Origin: Kitasatospora cineracea
GTDB taxonomy: Bacteria > Actinomycetota > Actinomycetes > Streptomycetales > Streptomycetaceae
Assembly (NCBI RefSeq): GCF_003751605.1
Contig: NZ_RJVJ01000001.1
Span: 1,364,001-1,428,000 of the forward strand
Direction: 5' to 3'
Length of the DNA stretch: 64,000 bases
The notes under the pieces were generated by a model. The model did no database searches. It saw only the letters and a program-made list of their open reading frames with translations, and was not told where the DNA came from. Shown one piece after another: positions 47,618 to 56,234 of this stretch (position 1 is the first letter of the stretch; every line of letters starts with the position of its first letter). The position numbers and the translations under genes were made by a program.

Positions 47618-48145
47618 ATGTCGGGCCCGGTCCGTCCTGTCGTCAAACGCACCGCCCGCGCGATCCTGCTGGAGGTCGACCCGGACGACCCGCACGCGCC
47701 CGCCTCGCTGGTGCTGATCCGCCGGGTCCGCCCCGGCTCCCCGCACCCGTACTGGATCACCCCCGGCGGCGGCGTCGAGCCCACCGACCCGACGGTGGTC
47801 GCCGCCCTGCACCGCGAGGTGGACGAGGAGTTGGGCGGCAAGGTCACCGACGTGGTGCCCGCCTTCGTCGACACCGTCGCGCACTCCCACCACGAGGACG
47901 GCACCCCCGCGCACCCGCACGGCGTCAAGGTGCAGCACTTCTTCGTCTGCCGGCTCGCCGCGCTGGACGAGTCCCGCCGGCACGGCCCCGAGGTCGAGCA
48001 GCCCAACGGCGAGTACGCGATCGTCCGGGTCCCCTTCACCCGCGAGGGCGTCACCTCGGTCAACGTCGTCCCTCCCAGCCTGCGCGCCTACCTCGCCGCC
48101 AACATCGAGGGCGTCCGCGCCCTGCTCGCCCCCGACCTGGGCTGA
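47618..48145 (+). CDS. Nudix hydrolase
   Basis: 175 aa from ATG 47618 (GGAGG 10 nt upstream). The Nudix box reads GGVEPTDPTVVAALHREVDEELGG: the catalytic helix REVDEELG is intact, but the first Glu of the consensus (G-x5-E) is Pro. The domain is otherwise regular, with ARAILLEVDPDD and YWITPGG. Substrate, probably a nucleoside diphosphate derivative, is unknown. Divergent from ssgR and tightly convergent (6 nt) with the globin gene. Confidence 0.9.
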   Translation: MSGPVRPVVKRTARAILLEVDPDDPHAPASLVLIRRVRPGSPHPYWITPGGGVEPTDPTVVAALHREVDEELGGKVTDVVPAFVDTVAHSHHEDGTPAHPHGVKVQHFFVCRLAALDESRRHGPEVEQPNGEYAIVRVPFTREGVTSVNVVPPSLRAYLAANIEGVRALLAPDLG

Positions 48146-48151
48146 CCGCCC

Positions 48152-49804
48152 TCAGTCCGCCCGCGCCGCCAGGTCGTGCCGGACGCTCCCCTCCGGCACC
48201 CCGCAGCGCCGCAGCACCGCCGCCCCGGCCCGCACCATCGCCGCCGGGCCGCTCAGGTACGCCGCGAAGCCGTGCCAGGGCGCGTACCGGGCCACCGCCT
48301 CCGGCAGGTCCCCGACCAGCGCCCCGGCCGGTGCGCCCGCCGACTCCGACACCACCGGACGCACCGTCAACCAGGAGTGCCGGGACGCCAGTTCGCGCAG
48401 CTCCTCCAGCCGGTACAGCTCCGCGGCCCGCCGCACCCCGTAGAACACCTCCACCCGCCGCCCGGCCGCCCCCCGCTCGGCGACCTCCTCGACCAGCGCC
48501 GCGACCGGCCCGATCCCGGTGCCGCCGCCCAGGCAGAGCAGGTCCTCCCCCGCCGCGTGGTCCACCGTCATCGCGCCCTCCGCCGCCCCCAGCCGCAGCA
48601 CGTCGCCCGGCCGCGCCCGGTGCACCAGCGCGTTGCTCACCCAGCCCGCCTGCACCGCCTTCACGTGCAGCGTCAGCAGCCCGTCCGCCCGCGGCGCCGA
48701 ACCGAACGAGTACGGCCGCCACACCCGCGGCCACCACGGCGTCTCCACCGCCGCCCACTGCCCGGCCCGGAACGGGTACGCCTGGTCCGGACGGAGCGTC
48801 AGCACCGCGACGTCCCGGGTGGCCTGGCGGTGCTCCACCACCTCGGCCTGCCACCACGGCGGGGTCGAACGGGCCTCCTCGTCCGCGCCCTCCGCCATCA
48901 GCCGGACCACCAGCGCCAGCAGCCGCCGCCAGGCCGCCTCGGTCCGCCCGTCCCAGCCGCTGCCGCCGTACCGGGCCAGCGCCGCCACCAGGCAGTCCGC
49001 CACCGAGGCGTAGTGCCGGGGCAGCGCCCCGTACTTGCGGTGCCGCCGCCCCAGCGGGCCCAGGTACTCCCGCAGCGCCACCGGGTCGCCCGCCCGGGAC
49101 GCGCACAGCCGCAGCGCCCGGAACAGCCGGGTGCGCTGCTCGTCCATCGCCGCCGGGAACATCGCTCGCAGTTCCGGGTGGCGCAGGAACACCAGCGCGT
49201 GGAAGTGCGCCATCGCCCGGTCCGCGTCCGCCGCCACCGCGGCCAGGGCGGCCCGCACCAGCACCAGGTCCTCGGCCCCCGGCGGCTCCGGCACCGGCCC
49301 GGCCGCCCCGGCCGGCTCCAGCGCGGGCGGCGGCTCGACGGCCGCCGGCACCCCCCAGGCCCGGCTCCACCGGTCGTCCGGGCCGACCCGGTTCAGCGCC
49401 GGGGCCTGCCGGGGCGGCGGCGCGGACGGCACCGGAGCAGCCGTCGCGGGCACCGTCGGCGCCCAGGTCGGCTTCGCCGGGACGGCCGGCACCGGCACCA
49501 GCCCCGCCGCGCCCACCGGCACCACCGGTGCCACCGGCCCCACCGGGAACGGGAGCGCGGACGGCGAGACGGCCGGGAACGCCGCCGCGGCCGGGACGGG
49601 CCCGGGCCCCGGGGCCGGCTCCGGCTGCTCCGGGGCGGTCGAGGGTCCGTCCGCCGGGGCGTCCTGGGCGTCCGGGGCGTCCGGGGCGGACGACGGGGTG
49701 GCGGCAGCGGACCCGGCACCGGGCAGCACGGGGCCGGCCGCGGTGCCCCGGCCGACCCCGTCCTTCGACGGCCGGCTCCCCAGGACGAGCTGACGAGTGC
49801 TCAA
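48152..49804 (-). CDS. Globin-reductase (flavohaemoglobin-like) with disordered N-terminus
   Basis: 550 aa from TTG 49804; an upstream ATG near 49912 is an alternative. Residues ~1-175 are Pro/Ala/Val-rich and low complexity. A globin domain follows (RAMAHFHALVFLRHPELRAMFP, proximal His in LGRRHRKYGALPRHY). Then an FAD-binding domain (FRAGQWAAVE, WRPYSFGSAP) and an NAD-binding domain (DLLCLGGGTGIGPVAALVEEV, VFYGVRRAAELYRLEEL). Order globin-FAD-NAD is that of NO dioxygenases, though haem-pocket residues differ from Hmp, and it may instead be an oxygen sensor-reductase. Confidence 0.85.
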   Translation of the reverse strand: MSTRQLVLGSRPSKDGVGRGTAAGPVLPGAGSAAATPSSAPDAPDAQDAPADGPSTAPEQPEPAPGPGPVPAAAAFPAVSPSALPFPVGPVAPVVPVGAAGLVPVPAVPAKPTWAPTVPATAAPVPSAPPPRQAPALNRVGPDDRWSRAWGVPAAVEPPPALEPAGAAGPVPEPPGAEDLVLVRAALAAVAADADRAMAHFHALVFLRHPELRAMFPAAMDEQRTRLFRALRLCASRAGDPVALREYLGPLGRRHRKYGALPRHYASVADCLVAALARYGGSGWDGRTEAAWRRLLALVVRLMAEGADEEARSTPPWWQAEVVEHRQATRDVAVLTLRPDQAYPFRAGQWAAVETPWWPRVWRPYSFGSAPRADGLLTLHVKAVQAGWVSNALVHRARPGDVLRLGAAEGAMTVDHAAGEDLLCLGGGTGIGPVAALVEEVAERGAAGRRVEVFYGVRRAAELYRLEELRELASRHSWLTVRPVVSESAGAPAGALVGDLPEAVARYAPWHGFAAYLSGPAAMVRAGAAVLRRCGVPEGSVRHDLAARAD

Positions 49805-49930
49805 GAGAATCGTTTCGCTTCCGATCGGCCTGTGTACTGACGCACCAGCACAGTGACACCGACCGGACAGATCGTCCGAAGAATCCGTCGAACCCCGGAC
49901 ACCCGGGCCGTCCACCCGCTACCCTCGCCC

Positions 49931-49960
49931 GCCGGGCGGCACCTCCCGGCGCCGCCCGGC
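49931..49960 (-). terminator. Terminator hairpin after the bkd operon
   Basis: GCCGGGCGGC (49931-49940) pairs with GCCGCCCGGC (49951-49960), 10-nt loop, 36 nt past the E2 stop on the minus strand. Confidence 0.7.
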
Positions 49961-49995
49961 CCCCCACCGCGTCCTACCGCGCTCCCACAGCGCTC

Positions 49996-51291
49996 CTACA
50001 GCGCCCGCAGCAGCGTCCCCGGGCGCTCCACGCAGTCCGCGACGAACCGCAGGAATCCGCCCGCCGTGCCGCCGTCGCAGACCCGGTGGTCGAAGGTGAA
50101 GGACAGCTGGGTGACCTGGCGGACCGCCAACTCCCCCTCGTGCACCCAGGGTTTGGGGGTGATCCGGCCCACCCCGAGCATCGCCGCCTCCGGGTGGTTG
50201 AGCAGCGGCGTCGAGCCGTCCACCCCGAACACGCCGTAGTTGTTCAGCGTGAACGTCCCGCCCGTCAGCTCCGCCGGGCCCAGGCTGCCCGACCGGGCCC
50301 CCTCGGTCAGCCGGGCCAGCTCCGCCGAGAGCCGCTCGGTGCCGAACTGCCGGGCGTCCCGGACCACCGGCACCAGCAGGCCGCGCGGGCCCTGCGCCGC
50401 GAAGCCCAGGTGCACGGCGCGGTGCCGGCGCACCGCCTCGCCCTCGACGCTCGCGTTCAGCTCGGGGAAGCGCTCCAGCCCGGCCAGGCAGATCCGGGCC
50501 AGCAGCGCCAGCACGCTCACCTTCGGGCCCGGCACCTGGTTCAACTGGGCGCGCAGCGCCATCAGTTCGGTGGCGTCCGCGTCCACCCAGCAGGTCGCGG
50601 CCGGGATCTCCCGGTGGCTGCGGGTGAGCTTCTCGGCCACCGCCCGGCGCAGCCCGCGCAGCGGCACCAGTTCCTCGTCCGGTCCGGTTCCACGTGGAAC
50701 AACGACCGCCTCGGGGGCCGCGGTTGCCTCGATCGCCCGCTCCACGTCCCGTCGGGTGACCAGCCCGTCCGGGCCGCTGCCGGCCACCGCGGCCAGGTCC
50801 AGCCCGTGCTCCCGGGCGATCCGGCGCACCAGCGGCGAGATCACCGCCACCACGGCCGGAGCCGGAGCCACCGGGGCGGCCGGAGCCGGAGCCGGGGCCG
50901 CGGCGGGGACGGCCGGGGCCGCCGGAGCGCCCCCGGGCAGCACCCGCCGCCGTCCGGCCCGCCGGGCCTCGGCGACGCCGTACCCGACCAGCGGCCGCTC
51001 CACCGCGGGCTCGCCGCCGCCCCCGGAGTCCCCGGGCCCGGGCGCCACCGCGACGGTCACCAGCGGGGCGCCGACCGGCACCTCCTGCCCGACCTCGCCG
51101 TACCGCGCGGTCACCACCCCGCCGTACGGGCAGGGCACCTCGACCACCGCCTTGGCGGTCTCCACCTCCACCACCGGCTGGTCGACGGCGATCACCTCGC
51201 CGACCTCGACCATCCAGCGCACCACTTCCGCCCCGGTGAGTCCCTCACCGAGGTCGGGCAGCGTGAACTCGCGGACCACCGCCACCGCCAT
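49996..51291 (-). CDS. bkdC: Branched-chain 2-oxoacid dehydrogenase E2 (dihydrolipoyl acyltransferase)
   Basis: 431 aa. One N-terminal lipoyl domain with lipoyl-Lys47 (EVETAKAVVEV), a Pro/Ala linker, a peripheral-subunit-binding domain (ISPLVRRIAREHGLDLAAVAGSGPDG, partial), and the catalytic CAT domain ending with FTFDHRVCDGG (His and Asp of HxxxDG). Forms the core of the BCDH complex supplying branched acyl-CoA starters for iso/anteiso fatty acids and polyketides. Start overlaps the E1beta stop (TGATG). No E3 gene here. Confidence 0.94.
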   Translation of the reverse strand: MAVAVVREFTLPDLGEGLTGAEVVRWMVEVGEVIAVDQPVVEVETAKAVVEVPCPYGGVVTARYGEVGQEVPVGAPLVTVAVAPGPGDSGGGGEPAVERPLVGYGVAEARRAGRRRVLPGGAPAAPAVPAAAPAPAPAAPVAPAPAVVAVISPLVRRIAREHGLDLAAVAGSGPDGLVTRRDVERAIEATAAPEAVVVPRGTGPDEELVPLRGLRRAVAEKLTRSHREIPAATCWVDADATELMALRAQLNQVPGPKVSVLALLARICLAGLERFPELNASVEGEAVRRHRAVHLGFAAQGPRGLLVPVVRDARQFGTERLSAELARLTEGARSGSLGPAELTGGTFTLNNYGVFGVDGSTPLLNHPEAAMLGVGRITPKPWVHEGELAVRQVTQLSFTFDHRVCDGGTAGGFLRFVADCVERPGTLLRAL

Positions 51292-52298
51292 CACTCCTCC
51301 CACTGCAGCCGCGCGACCGCGTCCAGGATCCGGTCCACCCCGGGCAGGTGGTGGTGCTCCAGCATCGGCGGCGGGTACGGGATGTCGAAGCCGGTGACCC
51401 GCAGCACCGGCGCGGCCAGGTGGTGGAAGCACTTCTCGGTCAGCCGGGCGGCGATCTCCGCCCCGGCCCCGCCGAAGCCGGCCGCCTCGTGCACCACCAC
51501 GGCCCGGCCCAGCGAGCGGACCACCTCGCAGGCGGTGGCCTCGTCGAACGGCACCAGCGAGCGCAGGTCGAGCACCGCCAGGTCCCAGCCCTCGGCCTTC
51601 GCGGCCTCGGCGGCCTCCAGGCAGACCGGCAGCGAGGGCCCGTAGGTGACCAGCACCGCCGAGGTCCCGGGGCGGCGCAGCACGGCCTTCCCGATCGGCG
51701 CGACGGCCGCCGCCGGGTCCCACTCGGCCTTGCCCCAGTAGAGCCGCTTGGGCTCCAGGAACACCACCGGGTCGTCCGAGGCGATCGCCTCCCGCAGCAG
51801 CCCGTACGCGTCGGCGACGGTGCCGGGGGTGACCACGTGCAGGCCGGGGGTGTGCGCGTAGTACGCCTCGGAGGCGTCGCTGTGGTGCTCGACGCCGCCG
51901 ATGCCGCCGCCGTACGGGATCCGGACGGTGATCGGCAGCGGGAGCTTCCCGGCGGTGCGGTTGCGCATCTTGGCGACGTGCGAGAACAGCTGCTCCATGG
52001 CCGGGTAGGCGAAGGCGTCGAACTGCATCTCGACCACCGGGCGCAGCCCGTACATGGCCATGCCGACGGCGGTGCCGAGGATGCCGGCCTCGGCCAGCGG
52101 GGTGTCCAGGCAGCGGTCCGAGCCGAACTCGGCGGTCAGGCCGTCGGTGATCCGGAAGACGCCGCCGAGCGCGCCGACGTCCTCGCCGAGCACGTGCACG
52201 GTCTTGTCGGCGTGCATGGCGTCCCGCAGCGCGAGGTTCAGGGCCTGCGCCATGGTGCCGGTGCGCAGGCCGTGCTGTTCGCGGACGACGGTGCTCAT
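51291..52298 (-). CDS. bkdB: Branched-chain 2-oxoacid dehydrogenase E1 beta
   Basis: 335 aa. MAQALNLALRDAMHADKTVHVLGEDVGALGGVFRIT (pattern), DTPLAEAGILGTAVGMAMYGLRPVVEMQF, GGGIGGVEHHSDASEA, and DLRSLVPFD are E1beta hallmarks; it pairs with E1alpha to form the TPP site. ATG 52298 overlaps the E1alpha stop by 4 nt and its stop overlaps the E2 start, so the three are translationally coupled. Confidence 0.95.
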   Translation of the reverse strand: MSTVVREQHGLRTGTMAQALNLALRDAMHADKTVHVLGEDVGALGGVFRITDGLTAEFGSDRCLDTPLAEAGILGTAVGMAMYGLRPVVEMQFDAFAYPAMEQLFSHVAKMRNRTAGKLPLPITVRIPYGGGIGGVEHHSDASEAYYAHTPGLHVVTPGTVADAYGLLREAIASDDPVVFLEPKRLYWGKAEWDPAAAVAPIGKAVLRRPGTSAVLVTYGPSLPVCLEAAEAAKAEGWDLAVLDLRSLVPFDEATACEVVRSLGRAVVVHEAAGFGGAGAEIAARLTEKCFHHLAAPVLRVTGFDIPYPPPMLEHHHLPGVDRILDAVARLQWEE

Positions 52299-53449
52299 CG
52301 GCCCTGCACCTCGGCCTCCGCGGCGAGTTCGGCGGCGAGCCGGTCGGCCTGCTCGCGCAGCTGCTGGGTGGGTTCGGCGTAGACGTGCGCGAACAGCGAC
52401 ATCGGGTCCGGTTCGGGGTCGGCGTGGAACTCGGCGCGCATCCGGGCGGCCAGTTGCTCGGCCTGTTCGGCGGCACCGGCGACCAGCTGCTCGTCCAGCA
52501 GGCCGCGCCCGCGCAGGGCGTCCTCCAGCAGCCGGACCGGGTCGTGCTGCTGCCAGGCCTCGACCTCCTCGGCCTGCCGGTAGCGGGTGGCGTCGTCGGC
52601 GTTGGTGTGCGCCTCGATCCGGTAGGTGAGCGCCTCGACCAGGGTGGGGCCGCCGCCGGAGCGGGCCCGCTCGACGGCCTCGGTGAGCACCTGGTGCACG
52701 GCGAGCGCGTCGTTGCCGTCGACCAGTCGGCCGGGCATGCCGTAGCCGACCGCCTTGTGGGCCAGGGTCGGCGCGGCGGACTGCCGGGTCAGCGGGACGG
52801 AGATCGCGTAGCCGTTGTTCTGCACCAGGAACACCACGGGGGCGTGCAGCACGGCGGCGAAGTTCAGGCCCTCGTGGAAGTCGCCCTCGCTGGTGCCGCC
52901 GTCGCCGAGCAGGGCCAGCGCGACCGTGTCGTCGCCGGCCAGCCGGGCGGCGTGCGCCAGGCCGACGGCGTGCGGGACCTGGGTGGCCAGCGGGGTGCAC
53001 AGCGGGGCGGTGCGGGTGGCGCGCGGGTCGTAGCCGGTGTGCGCGTCGCCGCGCAGCAGGGTGAGCGCCTGCAGCGGGTCGACGCCACGGGCGACCACGG
53101 CGAGGGTGTCCCGGTAGGACGGGAACAGCCAGTCCTGGGGGCGCAGCGCGAGCGCGGCGGCCACCTGGCAGCCCTCCTGGCCGGTGGACGCCGGGTAGAC
53201 GGCGAGCCGGCCCTGCTTGGTGAGGGTGGTGGCCTGCTGGTTGTAGCGGCGTCCGGCGACCAGCCGCCGGTACAGCTCGCGCAGCAGCTCGGGGTCGGCC
53301 GCGTCGGCGGCGGGGGTGCCCAGGACCCGGTGCGGCTCGGCGTCGGGCAGCAGCGGGGCGGGGTCGGTGCGGGGCGCGGTGGCGCCGGGGCGCCAGCCGG
53401 GGACGGTGTCGGCCTCGGCGGGCTGGTTCCTGTGGTCCAGGACGGTCAT
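52295..53449 (-). CDS. bkdA: Branched-chain 2-oxoacid dehydrogenase E1 alpha
   Basis: 384 aa from ATG 53449 (GGAGG 9 nt upstream). TPP-binding motif: LLGDGGTSEGDFHEGLNFAAVL...VQNNGYAI. YPASTGQEGCQVAAALAL, FPSYRDTLAVVARG and the phosphorylation-loop-like YRIEAHTNADDATRYR are family segments. First gene of the operon. Its promoter region contains an ACCGA-N4-TCGGT dyad and, further upstream, a TCTTGAC-N9-GTCAAGA dyad shared with divergent bkdR. Confidence 0.95.
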   Translation of the reverse strand: MTVLDHRNQPAEADTVPGWRPGATAPRTDPAPLLPDAEPHRVLGTPAADAADPELLRELYRRLVAGRRYNQQATTLTKQGRLAVYPASTGQEGCQVAAALALRPQDWLFPSYRDTLAVVARGVDPLQALTLLRGDAHTGYDPRATRTAPLCTPLATQVPHAVGLAHAARLAGDDTVALALLGDGGTSEGDFHEGLNFAAVLHAPVVFLVQNNGYAISVPLTRQSAAPTLAHKAVGYGMPGRLVDGNDALAVHQVLTEAVERARSGGGPTLVEALTYRIEAHTNADDATRYRQAEEVEAWQQHDPVRLLEDALRGRGLLDEQLVAGAAEQAEQLAARMRAEFHADPEPDPMSLFAHVYAEPTQQLREQADRLAAELAAEAEVQGR

Positions 53450-53481
53450 CTCGGGCACCTCCGGGGTGGTGGGGGCTCCCT

Positions 53482-53495
53482 ACCGATTGTTCGGT
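53482..53495. promoter_or_regulatory. ACCGA-N4-TCGGT operator in the bkd promoter
   Basis: ACCGATTGTTCGGT lies 33 nt upstream of bkdA. On the minus strand TGAACA (53507-53502) and TAGGGA just after the dyad make a possible -35/-10 pair with the dyad in the spacer. The same dyad with one base change (ACCGATCGTTCGGT) occurs in the paaN promoter. Confidence 0.65.
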
Positions 53496-53505
53496 CGCCT
53501 GTTCA

Positions 53506-53528
53506 TCTTGACCATATCCCCGTCAAGA
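53506..53528. promoter_or_regulatory. Probable BkdR operator between bkdR and bkdA
   Basis: TCTTGAC (53506-53512), 9-nt AT-richer spacer, GTCAAGA (53522-53528): perfect 7-bp arms in the divergent intergenic region. Lrp-type regulators commonly bind such spaced dyads and autoregulate. Assignment to BkdR is inferred from position. Confidence 0.6.
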
Positions 53529-53596
53529 CGGTGGACAGTCGGCCGAAAGGGAGGTCTGCTGGGGCCAGCACGTCCAATCACGAGGGATGGGGGGCC

Positions 53597-54064
53597 ATGT
53601 CGGCTGAACAGGTGTCCAGACTCGACCGCGTCGACCGGTCGATCCTGCGGCTGCTGCGGCAGGACGGCCGCGCCTCGATCCGCTCGGTGGCCGAGCGGGT
53701 GCACGTGTCCCGGGCGAACGCGTACGCCCGGATCTCCAGGATGGTCGAGGACGGGGTGATCCGCGGCTTCACCGCCCGGGTCGACCACGAGAAGGCCGGC
53801 CAGGCCGCGTCCGCGTACGTCACGCTGCGGATCGTGCAGAACTCCTGGCGCACCGTGCGCGAGCAGCTGCTGCGGCTGCCCGGGGTGGCGCACATCGCGC
53901 TGGTCGGCGGCGACTACGACGTGCTGATGCTGGTCCACACCGACGACAACCGGGCGCTGCGCGAGCTGGTGCTGGGCAGCATCCAGTCCATCCCGGAGGT
54001 GCTGGGCACCCGCACCATGCTGGTGTTCGAGGAGACCGACCAGATCCCGGCCGAGGGGCTGTAG
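53597..54064 (+). CDS. bkdR: Lrp/AsnC-family regulator of the bkd operon
   Basis: 155 aa from ATG 53597. HTH: VDRSILRLLRQDGRASIRSVAERVHVSRANAYARI (pattern). RAM domain: ASAYVTLRIVQNSWRTVREQL, VGGDYDVLMLVHTDDN, TRTMLVFEET. Divergent from bkdA, as known for bkdR of streptomycetes, whose product responds to branched-chain amino acids. Confidence 0.92.
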   Translation: MSAEQVSRLDRVDRSILRLLRQDGRASIRSVAERVHVSRANAYARISRMVEDGVIRGFTARVDHEKAGQAASAYVTLRIVQNSWRTVREQLLRLPGVAHIALVGGDYDVLMLVHTDDNRALRELVLGSIQSIPEVLGTRTMLVFEETDQIPAEGL

Positions 54065-54088
54065 GGCCGCCCTTCCGGATCCGGCCGC

Positions 54089-54598
54089 TCAGTCCTCGCC
54101 GACCGCGACCACCACCACGGCGTACCCGCCGCCGATGCCGACCAGCGCCGCGTCGAAGGTGCACTCGGTGACGGACCGCCAGCCGCGGTGGGCCCCGCCG
54201 GGCGCGGGGTGCGCGGCGTGGCCGTTGGCCCGCCAGTCGGCGTCCGGGCCGAGCAGCGCGGCCAGCGCCCCGGCGTCCGCCACCGCCCTCGGGTCCGGCC
54301 CGGCGTCGGAGCGGAACACCAGGTCCTGCCAGAGCGTGGCGGCCACCCAGTCCGCCGCCCGCGCCGCCGGGACGCGCACCTCCAGCCGCTCGTGCAGCTC
54401 CCGGTCGGTGCGCGGGCCGCCGTGGTCGCGGCAGTGCCCGCAGTGCGGGTGCAGCAGTCCGGTCGGCTCCAGCGCGTCCCAGCACAGCCGCCCGTGGTCG
54501 AGTCCGCGGTCCGCGCCGAGCACGGCCACCCGGCCGTTCTCCCGGGCCCACCAGGCCAGCCTCCGGCGCAGCTCCTCCGGTTCCCCGGGCCCGCTCAC
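54089..54598 (-). CDS. Hypothetical protein, 169 aa
   Basis: Starts at GTG 54598, overlapping the TetR stop (GTGA), so translationally coupled to TetR. No family recognised. Features: LRRRLAWWARENGRVAVLG, a Cys/His cluster HPHCGHCRDHGG that could bind a metal, ADWVAATLWQDLVF, and a hydrophobic C-terminus FDAALVGIGGGYAVVVVAVGED. No signal peptide. Confidence 0.65.
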   Translation of the reverse strand: MSGPGEPEELRRRLAWWARENGRVAVLGADRGLDHGRLCWDALEPTGLLHPHCGHCRDHGGPRTDRELHERLEVRVPAARAADWVAATLWQDLVFRSDAGPDPRAVADAGALAALLGPDADWRANGHAAHPAPGGAHRGWRSVTECTFDAALVGIGGGYAVVVVAVGED

Positions 54599-55179
54599 CG
54601 GGCGCGCAGCCCCTCGAAGGCGAACCGGGCGACCGCGTCGGGCAGGTGCTCGGCGCCGCGCTGGCCGGGCCGGTACCACTCGACCAGCGAGTTGACCGTG
54701 CCGAACAGCAGCCGGGTGGCCAGCCGGGGTTCGACGTCGGCGCGCAACTGCCCGGCGGTGACGGCGTCCTGGACCAGTTCGGCGACCCGGTGGTCGAAGT
54801 CGCGCCGCCGCTCCAGCGCCCACTGCTCGGTGGCGGTGTTGCCGCGCACCCGCAGCAGCAGCGTCACGTACGGCAGTTCGGCCAGCAGCACCTCGGCGGT
54901 GCGGCGCACCACGTGCTCCAGCCGGTCCACCGGGCGGCCCGCGGTGGCGTCCGGCTCCTCGAGGATCGTGAACAGCGCGTCCAGGGCCCGGCCGACGGCG
55001 AGGCGCAGCAGTTCCTCCTTGCCGCGCACGTGGTGGTAGATCGAGGACTTGGAGATCCCGGCGGCCCTGGACAGGTCCTCCATCGAAGTGCCGTCGTAGC
55101 CGCGTTCGTTGAAGACCCGCACGGTGACGGCGAGCAGCGATTCGACGGTGTAGGCGGCGCGCGCGGGGTGATCGGCCAT
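54595..55179 (-). CDS. TetR-family regulator (candidate for the ACCGA-N4-TCGGT sites)
   Basis: 194 aa. HTH: LLAVTVRVFNERGYDGTSMEDLSRAAGISKSSIYHHVRGKEEL (pattern), with recognition helix KSSIYHHV. The C-terminal domain has LYVTLLLRVRGNTATEQWALERRR-type sequence and FGTVNSLVEWYRPG, as in TetR regulators of acyl-CoA/aromatic catabolism. It lies between bkd and paaN, whose promoters share a dyad of TetR-operator type. No such dyad is seen before its own start. Confidence 0.88.
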   Translation of the reverse strand: MADHPARAAYTVESLLAVTVRVFNERGYDGTSMEDLSRAAGISKSSIYHHVRGKEELLRLAVGRALDALFTILEEPDATAGRPVDRLEHVVRRTAEVLLAELPYVTLLLRVRGNTATEQWALERRRDFDHRVAELVQDAVTAGQLRADVEPRLATRLLFGTVNSLVEWYRPGQRGAEHLPDAVARFAFEGLRAR

Positions 55180-55226
55180 GCGACGAGTATCCCCGGCGCC
55201 CGCCCGTCCCGCCCCGGCGGGTGTCC

Positions 55227-56234
55227 TCAGGCCCCGGGGCGCCCGGCGGGGTCGCGGCCGGCGGCGGCCCGGGCGGCGGGGGCGGCCGGGCCCGCGGTGT
55301 CCTCGGCGACGAAGTAGGCGGGCCGGCGCTGCACCGCGGTGTAGATCCGGGCCACGTACTCGCCGAGCAGGCCGACGCAGATCAGCTGCACCCCGCCGAT
55401 GAACAGCAGGCCGACGAAGAGCGAGGTCCAGCCAGGCACGGTGGCGCCGAACAGGTAGACGGTCAGGCAGAAGGCCAGCAGCAGCAGGCAGGTGAAGAAG
55501 GCGACGGTGCCGAGCCAGGTGGCCAGCCGCAGCGGGGCGGCGGAGAAGCCGGTGATGCTGTCCAGGGCCAGCCGGACCATCTTGGTCAGCGGGTACTTGG
55601 TGCTCCCGGCGACCCGCTCCTCGCGCACGTAGCGCACCTCGCCGCTGGGGAAGCCCAGCCAGGGCACCAGCAGCCGGTAGACCCGCTGCTGGTCGGGGAG
55701 GTCCTTGAGCGCCTCGACGGCCTCCCGGCTGAGCAGCCGGAAGTCGCCCGCGTTGGCCGGCACCTGGCGGCCGACCAGGCGGCGGATCAGCCAGTAGTAG
55801 CCGCCGGCCGTCCAGCGCTTGAAGCCGGTGTCGGTGGAGCGGTCCTCGCGCACCCCGTAGACGATGTCCAGGCCCTCGCCGCGGGCCAGTTCCAGCATCT
55901 CGGGGATCTTCTCCGGCGGGTCCTGCAGGTCGGCGTCGATGCTGGCCACGTAGGCGCCGACGGCGTGGTCCAGCCCGGCGGTCAGCGCGGACTGGTGGCC
56001 GCTGTTGCGGCGCAGCCGGACCATCCGCAGCTCGGGCCAGTCGGCGGACAGGTCGCGCAGCAGGGCGGCGGTCTTGTCGGCGCTGCCGTCGTCGACGGCG
56101 AGCACCTCGTAGCGGGCGCCGAGGCCGTCCAGCACCGGGCGCATCCGGGCGGCGAAGGCGGGGAGGGCGTCCTCCTCGTTGTACATGGGGACGACCACCG
56201 ACAGCAGGGTGCCCTCCGGTGCAGGTGCACTCAT
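55227..56234 (-). CDS. Polyprenyl-phosphate glycosyltransferase (GT2, ArnC/GtrB-like)
   Basis: 335 aa. GT-A domain: LLSVVVPMYNEEDALPAF, EVLAVDDGSADKTAALL, YVASIDADLQDPPEKIPEM (DxD), RQVPANAGDFRLLSREAVEAL and ERVAGSTKYPLTKMVRLALD. Two C-terminal TM helices (LGTVAFFTCLLLLAFCLTVYL and LFVGLLFIGGVQLICVGLLG). Such enzymes charge a lipid carrier with a sugar. Divergent from a membrane glycosyltransferase that may use the product. Confidence 0.9.
   Translation of the reverse strand: MSAPAPEGTLLSVVVPMYNEEDALPAFAARMRPVLDGLGARYEVLAVDDGSADKTAALLRDLSADWPELRMVRLRRNSGHQSALTAGLDHAVGAYVASIDADLQDPPEKIPEMLELARGEGLDIVYGVREDRSTDTGFKRWTAGGYYWLIRRLVGRQVPANAGDFRLLSREAVEALKDLPDQQRVYRLLVPWLGFPSGEVRYVREERVAGSTKYPLTKMVRLALDSITGFSAAPLRLATWLGTVAFFTCLLLLAFCLTVYLFGATVPGWTSLFVGLLFIGGVQLICVGLLGEYVARIYTAVQRRPAYFVAEDTAGPAAPAARAAAGRDPAGRPGA

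Noticed and set aside
47392..51645. A 1417-codon Pro/Arg-rich plus-strand frame
   Set aside because: Antisense to the globin, E2 and E1beta genes; composition is that of a GC-bias shadow.
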